Positions 59,182 through 64,000 of a stretch of DNA of 64,000 nucleotides are shown here, piece by piece (position 1 is the first letter of the stretch; each line of letters opens with the position of its first letter). The notes beneath the pieces were generated by a model. The model had not been told where the DNA came from. It did no database searches and saw only the letters and a list, made by a program, of their open reading frames with translations. Origin of the DNA: Campylobacteraceae bacterium (GTDB lineage Bacteria; Campylobacterota; Campylobacteria; Campylobacterales; Sulfurovaceae); contig JALWKO010000049.1 in assembly GCA_027081405.1 (NCBI GenBank), positions 43,090 to 107,089 of the forward strand. The letters run 5' to 3'. A program made the translations under genes and the position numbers.

Positions 59182-60416
59182 TTACTCCTTTTCATCTCGT
59201 AAAATCCCAGTTTGGGACCGCGCAGGCCGCTGAACTGCTGCAGCGGAGTGGTGATGTATCCCACGTCGGCGTGCCCTTTTTGCTCCCGGAAGATCGCCTT
59301 GGCATCCTCCAGAGAGAAGTCCCGTCCCCCCAGTCCGTAGATGAAGTTGGTAATGAGCGGACGGTGGGGAGAAGCGTACATCGCGGCGCTCACTTCGTTG
59401 AAAAGCGCCCCCATGGCTCCCATCGGGCAGGAGCGATCCAGGACCGCCACCGCCTTGACGTTGGCCAGGGCGTCGCGGATTTCGTTGAAAGGGAAGGGGC
59501 GGAAGACCCGGGGAGCGACGACTCCGGCCTTGAGCCCTTCGCTTTCTCTGAGCTGTTTGGCCGCCAGCAGTGCCGTTTCCACCGTCGAACCGAGCGCCAC
59601 GATGGCCACTTCGGCATCCTCCATCAGGTAGCTCTCCAGCCGCTTGTACTCCCGGCCGGTTTTTTCCTTGAATTCGGCGAAGACCCGATCGATCACCGTG
59701 TACGAATCCATCAGTGCGCGATGCTGCTTGGCCTTGTGCTCATAGTGCCAATCCTCCTCAGTCTGGGCCCCGTAGGTGACCGCACGGGTAAAATCGAGCA
59801 TCTCGTCGACCGGCTTGTAGTCCCCGATAAAGGCGTAGGCCTCGTCGTCGCTGAGGGGATAGACGTTCTGGGCGGTGTGGGAGGTGAGGAATCCGTCCTG
59901 GTGCACCATCACCGGGAGACGGACGTTGATGTCTTCTCCGATTTTGAACGCACAGAGATTCAGATCGTAGGCTTCCTGGGCGTTGAAGGCGTCCAGCTGG
60001 ATCCACCCGCTATCACGCCCCGCGTACATGTCGCCGTGATCCCCCCGAACGTTCAGCGGAGATGCGATGGCCCGGTTGACCACGTTGAGGATGATCGGCA
60101 GGCGCATCCCCGAAGCCTGATAGAGCACTTCGATCATCAGCATGAATCCCTGCGAAGAAGTGGCCGTAGCCACCCGGCCGCCTGCCGCCGCCGCACCGAC
60201 GCATCCCGACATCGCCGCATGCTCCGACTCGACCATGACGAATTCCCCGTCGATGTAGCCGTTGGCGACGAACGCTCCGTAATTCTCGACGATCGGCGTC
60301 GACGGGGTGATGGGATATGCGGCGACGACATCGACCTGCGCCTGCCGCAGCGCCTGAGCAGCGGCGTAGTTGCCGTCCCAGACTTCGACTTCGTTGAGTT
60401 CCATTTTTTCAGCCAT
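59178..60416 (-). CDS. porA: Pyruvate:ferredoxin oxidoreductase, alpha subunit
   Basis: 412 residues. The N terminus contains VWDGNYAAAQALRQAQVDVVAAYPITPSTPIVE, the substrate-binding loop of this family, and ESEHAAMSGCVGAAAAGGRVATATSSQGFMLM. The middle RDSGWIQLDAFNAQEAYDLN and the C-terminal VAVLDRSCPMGAMGALFNEV complete the transketolase-like domains. Ordered gamma-delta-alpha-beta with the other por genes. Confidence 0.96.
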   Translation of the reverse strand: MAEKMELNEVEVWDGNYAAAQALRQAQVDVVAAYPITPSTPIVENYGAFVANGYIDGEFVMVESEHAAMSGCVGAAAAGGRVATATSSQGFMLMIEVLYQASGMRLPIILNVVNRAIASPLNVRGDHGDMYAGRDSGWIQLDAFNAQEAYDLNLCAFKIGEDINVRLPVMVHQDGFLTSHTAQNVYPLSDDEAYAFIGDYKPVDEMLDFTRAVTYGAQTEEDWHYEHKAKQHRALMDSYTVIDRVFAEFKEKTGREYKRLESYLMEDAEVAIVALGSTVETALLAAKQLRESEGLKAGVVAPRVFRPFPFNEIRDALANVKAVAVLDRSCPMGAMGALFNEVSAAMYASPHRPLITNFIYGLGGRDFSLEDAKAIFREQKGHADVGYITTPLQQFSGLRGPKLGFYEMKRSK

Positions 60417-60425
60417 GATACTTCC

Positions 60426-60878
60426 TTACTTCTTCTCTTTCTTTTTCTTCTCGGGCCATTTGGCGAGGGCCGCTTCGGGCTCTTCCGCTTCGGAGAACAT
60501 CAGAAGCGATTTGGGATTGGTGGGGCACACTTCGACGCAGACGCCGCACCCTTTGCAGTGGTCGTAATCAATCCCCAGCATCTGTTTGTCCCGGGAGATG
60601 ATCGAGGTATCGGGGCACCAGACCCAGCAGTTCTGGCAGTCGATGCAGATATCCCGGTTATACACCGGCTTGATCACCCGCCAGGAGGCGACGGTGGCGG
60701 TATAGCTGCTGAAGTCGCTGTAAGGGCGCTCTTCGGGGCGGATATGGGCGACGTTCTCTTCCATCGGAACCTCGAACGATTCGAGGATCACCCCCTGGGT
60801 CACCTCGTCCCAGCCGACCAGCTCCTCGGCACCGAGCTCGCGAATTCCGCGTCGATCTGTCGCTAATACACCTTTCAT
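60426..60878 (-). CDS. porD: Pyruvate:ferredoxin oxidoreductase, delta (ferredoxin) subunit
   Basis: 150 residues. Two 4Fe-4S cluster motifs: CIDCQNCWVWCPD (about residue 80) and CKGCGVCVEVCPT (about 108). The N-terminal extension of about 70 residues (SWRVIKPVYNRDICIDC leading into the clusters) is usual in Campylobacterota. It relays electrons from the TPP centre to the external carrier. The C terminus is Lys-rich (KWPEKKKKEKK). Confidence 0.95.
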   Translation of the reverse strand: MKGVLATDRRGIRELGAEELVGWDEVTQGVILESFEVPMEENVAHIRPEERPYSDFSSYTATVASWRVIKPVYNRDICIDCQNCWVWCPDTSIISRDKQMLGIDYDHCKGCGVCVEVCPTNPKSLLMFSEAEEPEAALAKWPEKKKKEKK

Positions 60879-60888
60879 CGTTGATCCT

Positions 60889-61452
60889 TTATTTTACTTC
60901 GTTGTAGGCGCGGGTGATCGCTTCCATGTTGGCGTCGATGATCTTCTGGGGGAATTTGGCCAAAACCCGCTTCATGCTTTCGAGAAACTCGTCGAGTTGG
61001 AACATCCCCGAAACTTTGACGAAGGCGCCCAGCATTGGGGCGTTGGGGATCGCCCGACCGATCGTATCGAGAGAAATCTGCATACAATCGACCGTATAGA
61101 CCCGGTCTTTTTTGTCCTGGAGCTCGGGGATCTGGGCAATCAGCTCCGTTTTGTCCAGGTGGGTGGTGATGATGTATTTCGTCTCGGGTTTGTCGTTTTC
61201 GGTGATATTGTCGGTAAAGGCAAGCGCCGGGTCAATCACAAGTACGTAATCGGGGCGCATGAACTTGGCGTGGTTGATGATCGGCTTATCGTCGATCCGG
61301 TTGTAGGCCCGCATCGCCGCACCGCGTTTGGCGGAACCGTAGAGGGCAAACGCCTGCACCTGCTTGCCGGTGCGGGACACCACGTCTCCAAGTCCTTTGG
61401 CACCGGTCACGGCGCCCTGCCCGGCACGGGAGTGCCATCGAATCTCGATCAT
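60889..61452 (-). CDS. porG: Pyruvate:ferredoxin oxidoreductase, gamma subunit
   Basis: 187 residues, first por gene, with a CAGGAGG site. Family signatures: EIRWHSRAGQGAVTGAKGLGDVVSRTGKQVQAFALYGSAKRGA near the N terminus, the RPDYVLVIDPAL strand, and APMLGAFVKVSGMFQLDEFLESM. It completes the two-subunit core domain that binds coenzyme A. Confidence 0.96.
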   Translation of the reverse strand: MIEIRWHSRAGQGAVTGAKGLGDVVSRTGKQVQAFALYGSAKRGAAMRAYNRIDDKPIINHAKFMRPDYVLVIDPALAFTDNITENDKPETKYIITTHLDKTELIAQIPELQDKKDRVYTVDCMQISLDTIGRAIPNAPMLGAFVKVSGMFQLDEFLESMKRVLAKFPQKIIDANMEAITRAYNEVK

Positions 61453-61479
61453 AAATCCTCCTGCTTTGCGGAATGAAGT

Positions 61480-62178
61480 CTATTGTAATGGCTTGAGCTT
61501 AAAGGAGCCTTGTTTATCCCATTTTTTAAACTCTGTGCGGATATGGTGTAGCGCTTCGAAAAGGTCGCGCGCCAACGGGACGTCGTACGGGACCAGTTCC
61601 GCCTCCAAAGCGTACCCCCAGAGCATCCCCACTGCCGCGACGCCGGCCGAGCGGGCCGCTTCCAGATCCATGGGGGTGTCTCCCACCATCACACATCGGG
61701 AGGATTCCGCCCCCATGATCTCCAGTGCCCTGTGGATCGGCTCGGGGTGGGGTTTGTGCCGAGCGACGTCTTCGCTTCCCACCAACACTTCGAAGTATCC
61801 CATCAAGCCGAAATGTTCCATCAGCTCCCGGGAATAGCGGCCCGTTTTGGTGGTGACGATCCCCAGTCGGGCGAAACGGGACGCCTCTTCGATCGCCTCC
61901 CGGACGCCGGGCAGCAACACCGTCTTGGCCGTATGGACCCGGCGATAGTTCTCCTTGTAGGTGCGGACGTATGCGTCGATCCGGTCCTCCGCGACCCCCA
62001 GAGCGCGATACATGTCGGCCAGAGGATGGCCCACCAGCGCCGTGATCGCCTCGGGATCGGGCACCGATCCCCCCAGGAGCTCGAAACTCCGCCGGAAGCT
62101 CTCCAGGATCGCCTCGGTGGAATCGATGAGGGTCCCGTCGAGGTCGAAAAGGATGACGCTTCGCGTGTCATTGGTCAT
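61480..62178 (-). CDS. gph: HAD-family phosphatase, phosphoglycolate phosphatase-like
   Basis: 232 residues. HAD motifs: motif I FDLDGTLIDS (nucleophile Asp), motif II VTTKTGRYS, and motif III/IV KPHPEPIHRAL and MVGDTPMDLEAARSAGV. The cap region (about 20-80) is of the C1 type found in Gph and pyrophosphatase PpaX. It would dephosphorylate 2-phosphoglycolate or a related small phosphate ester. The ATG belongs to an ATTGGTC-type heptamer run. Confidence 0.85.
   Translation of the reverse strand: MTNDTRSVILFDLDGTLIDSTEAILESFRRSFELLGGSVPDPEAITALVGHPLADMYRALGVAEDRIDAYVRTYKENYRRVHTAKTVLLPGVREAIEEASRFARLGIVTTKTGRYSRELMEHFGLMGYFEVLVGSEDVARHKPHPEPIHRALEIMGAESSRCVMVGDTPMDLEAARSAGVAAVGMLWGYALEAELVPYDVPLARDLFEALHHIRTEFKKWDKQGSFKLKPLQ
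61482..61487 (-). promoter_or_regulatory. Probable -10 box of the por operon
   Basis: TACAAT on the minus strand lies 29 bases before the porG ATG, overlapping the last bases around the stop of the upstream HAD gene. The por genes can therefore be transcribed apart from it. Confidence 0.5.
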
Positions 62179-62350
62179 TGGGCATTGGCCATTGGGAAGA
62201 TTTCTCTACTGAAGGACATATTTTGACTCCTTTTTATTGATACATCTAACAGCCGATATAGCAGATATATAGGGCGATACAAAAACTGTCAAATCCTGCG
62301 GTATCGCACCGAAGGCTTCAACCCCACCCAATGACCAGCGACCCATGACT
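62162..62350. repeat. Heptamer repeats in facing orientation
   Basis: ATTGGTC/ATTGGGC/ATTGGCC units occupy about 62170-62195 and cover the start codon of the HAD gene. Related sequence in the opposite orientation (CCCAATGACCAGCGACCCAT) begins near 62326. The AT-rich middle, about 62220-62290, shows nothing else. Confidence 0.65.
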
Positions 62351-62357
62351 AATGACT

Positions 62358-63872
62358 TCAATCCTTGATCTTCCAGTCGATAAAGTTGTGTTCGATCCCG
62401 ATGATCGAGGGGCTCACCCCTTCGATCCGACGGCTGACGGCGGTGATGCTGTCGGGGATATAGAGAAATACGTAGGGGTGGTCGGCTACGATGAGGCGGA
62501 AGATTTTTCGATAGATGGCGCCGAAAGCCTCGGGATCCACGATCGATTCGCTCTTTTTGATGAGCTGGTCCACCTCGGGGTTGTGGTATCCCACGAAATT
62601 GAATCCCCCCTTTTTATCGCCGTCGCTGTGCCAGATCGGGTAAGCATCGGGGATGAGCGAGAGGCTCCACCCCAGCAGCACCGCCTCGAAATGCCTGGGG
62701 AAGACCACCGTATTGAGGAACGCCTGCCACTCCATGGTGCGGATTCTCATCTCCACGCCGATTTTGCGCAGTTGCTGTTGGATGATCTGTGCTGCGTAGA
62801 TCCGCGTCATATTGCCGGTATTGGTCACGAGAGTGAAACGGAGCGGATGCTTGGGAGTGTATCCGGCTTCCAGAAGGAGCGCTTTCGCCCGCTTAGGATC
62901 GTAGGTTTCGGGCCGGAAATCACTCGGATACGCCGGGCTGCCGGGCATGAACGGACCGTAACACGGTTTCCCGTGACCGAAAAAGAGCAGATCGACGATC
63001 TCCTGCCGATCGATCCCCAGAGCGATGGCGTGGCGGACCCGGGGATCGCGGAACTTGGGATCACGGAGGTTGAATCCCAGATAGGTATAGCTGTGGGAAG
63101 GTTGCTCGTAGATTTTGTATCGTTTTTTGAACTCCTCCCCCACCTGACGGTCCAGCTGCAGGGGGCTGAGTCCACCGATGTCGAGTTTGCCCGCCTTGAG
63201 CATCATGAATTCGGTAGCGGGATCACCTATATAATGGTAGATCTGCCTCCGAATGAACGGAGGATGCTCATAATACCGATCGTTCGCTTCCAGGACGATC
63301 CGCCGGTTGATCCCGAACGGCTTGCGCATCCGATAGGGGCCCGTCCCCACGGGGAGCTTGTTGAGCCTGCTGCGCATGGGATCGCTCTCCTTCTCCCACA
63401 GATGGGCCGGAAGCATCCCCATCATCCAGATCGAAAGGGCCTTGAAATAGGGGCGGCTGTAGCGGACCCGGACGGTATGGGGATCGACGATCTCCACTTC
63501 TCGAACGTATTTGAAGTCGCTTTTGTAGGGAGTGACCACTTTCTTGGAGCGCATCATCTCGTAGGTGAATTTCACGTCCCGGGCGGTAAATGGAGCTCCA
63601 TCATGCCACACGACCCCTCGGCGCAGATGAAAAAGCAATGTGCGATTGTCCTCGAATCTCCAGTCGGTCGCCAGATCGGGAGCGATGGAGCCGTTGGCGT
63701 CGAATTTGACCAGTCCGTTGAAGATCCAGTCGGTGATCTCGCTGCTGGCACTGTCGGTGGCTAGCAGCGGGTTGATCCGGGTCGGGGAAGAGGACATCGA
63801 GCGGTGGAAGTCCCCGCTTCCCGCACCCAGCGACGCGACCAGAAGTACCAGCAGGAGGAATGCCCGCGTCAC
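62358..63872 (-). CDS. ABC transporter substrate-binding protein, family 5 (peptide/nickel type)
   Basis: 504 residues from GTG 63872, which has an AAAGGA site and starts a signal peptide (VTRAFLLLVLLVASLGAGSG); the longer ATG frame overlaps the promoter. SBP family 5 features: RINPLLATDSASSEITDWIFNGLVKFD, LRRGVVWHDGAPFTARDVKFTYEMM, GTGPYRM, FNLRDPKFRDPRVRHAIALGIDRQEIVDLLFFGHG and WSLSLIPDAYPIWHSD. It binds peptides, nickel complexes or similar in the periplasm. No permease or ATPase gene is visible in the window. Confidence 0.9.
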   Translation of the reverse strand: MTRAFLLLVLLVASLGAGSGDFHRSMSSSPTRINPLLATDSASSEITDWIFNGLVKFDANGSIAPDLATDWRFEDNRTLLFHLRRGVVWHDGAPFTARDVKFTYEMMRSKKVVTPYKSDFKYVREVEIVDPHTVRVRYSRPYFKALSIWMMGMLPAHLWEKESDPMRSRLNKLPVGTGPYRMRKPFGINRRIVLEANDRYYEHPPFIRRQIYHYIGDPATEFMMLKAGKLDIGGLSPLQLDRQVGEEFKKRYKIYEQPSHSYTYLGFNLRDPKFRDPRVRHAIALGIDRQEIVDLLFFGHGKPCYGPFMPGSPAYPSDFRPETYDPKRAKALLLEAGYTPKHPLRFTLVTNTGNMTRIYAAQIIQQQLRKIGVEMRIRTMEWQAFLNTVVFPRHFEAVLLGWSLSLIPDAYPIWHSDGDKKGGFNFVGYHNPEVDQLIKKSESIVDPEAFGAIYRKIFRLIVADHPYVFLYIPDSITAVSRRIEGVSPSIIGIEHNFIDWKIKD

Positions 63873-64000
63873 AAGGATCCTTTCGCTCTTTTTGCGCCGA
63901 TTGTACCACACTCCTTCCCCTTTTTTCACATGCGGTGATGAATAATATATATAAGTAATAAAAATAATTTAACATTCTTTTCAGCTTTTAACATCACTTT
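63873..64000. other. Promoter region of the binding-protein gene, window edge
   Basis: A minus-strand TACAAT -10 box at 63905 to 63900 is suitably placed for the GTG start at 63872. Beyond about 63940 the DNA is very AT-rich with no gene. Confidence 0.5.

Noticed and set aside
59271-60866. 531-codon plus-strand frame opposite porA and porD
   Set aside because: The minus strand carries complete pyruvate:ferredoxin oxidoreductase subunits; the plus frame is a His/Asp/Arg-rich shadow.

Overview
The window joins two very different stretches of DNA. Positions 1 to about 26,600 are the late (virion) half of a prophage or phage-derived element. Positions about 26,670 to 64,000 are ordinary chromosome of a moderately GC-rich Campylobacterota (epsilonproteobacterium). 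The host call rests on gene content and order: a TPR-protein/rnhA/rnc/aroC block, kdsA-ribH-nusB followed by the futalosine-pathway menaquinone gene mqnC, a four-subunit pyruvate:ferredoxin oxidoreductase (porGDAB), and many extended TATAAT-like promoters without clear -35 boxes. A Nitratifractor/Sulfurovum-type organism is my best guess. No database search was possible, so this is inference.

Phage part. A leftward gene only just enters the window at position 18. It is followed by about 1 kb of control DNA with palindromic operators, 12-bp tandem repeats and a 17-bp repeat that recurs at the far end. Then comes one rightward operon, mostly with overlapping or abutting genes: small terminase, large terminase (interrupted by a 142-residue mini-intein inside its ATP-binding loop), portal, a Tad2/DUF2829-like protein, scaffold, SU10-like major capsid protein, about ten neck, tail and fibre proteins, an internal-virion candidate, a 1,513-residue polyvalent protein with a PBECR-like nuclease region, a GTA-type holin and a membrane-anchored coiled-coil protein. 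No tape measure, sheath or tube genes are seen, which suggests a podovirus-like particle. No integrase, repressor, replication gene or endolysin is visible inside the window.

Chromosomal part, left to right: mscS (-); DUF3108 gene, kdsA, ribH, nusB, mqnC, an inactive-looking M16 peptidase homologue and recG (+); mltB-like transglycosylase, aroC, rnc, rnhA and a LapB-like TPR protein (-); dnaG and a PP-loop tRNA-thiolation-type enzyme (+); an AT-rich inserted membrane-protein cassette; a beta-helix protein (-); tRNA-Ala(GGC); small stress/envelope proteins, a rhodanese and two Hsp20s (-); tRNA-Glu(UUC) (-); nfo, a lipase lipoprotein, FadL, acyl-CoA ligase and galE (+); a DEAD-box helicase (-); the three-gene AmmeMemoRadiSam set (+); porGDAB and a HAD phosphatase (-); and a family 5 solute-binding protein (-).

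Three signals run across genes rather than within one. (1) Heptanucleotide tandem repeats with small hairpins sit between many chromosomal genes and sometimes supply start codons. I noticed none in the phage part. (2) A palindrome TGCTAC-N4-GTAGCA lies about 42 bp upstream of the inferred transcription starts of both the Hsp20 operon and the AmmeMemoRadiSam operon, which suggests a shared FNR/CRP-type activator. (3) The terminase intein, the Tad2-like protein and the PBECR-like domain make the phage module richer in accessory functions than a plain structural operon.
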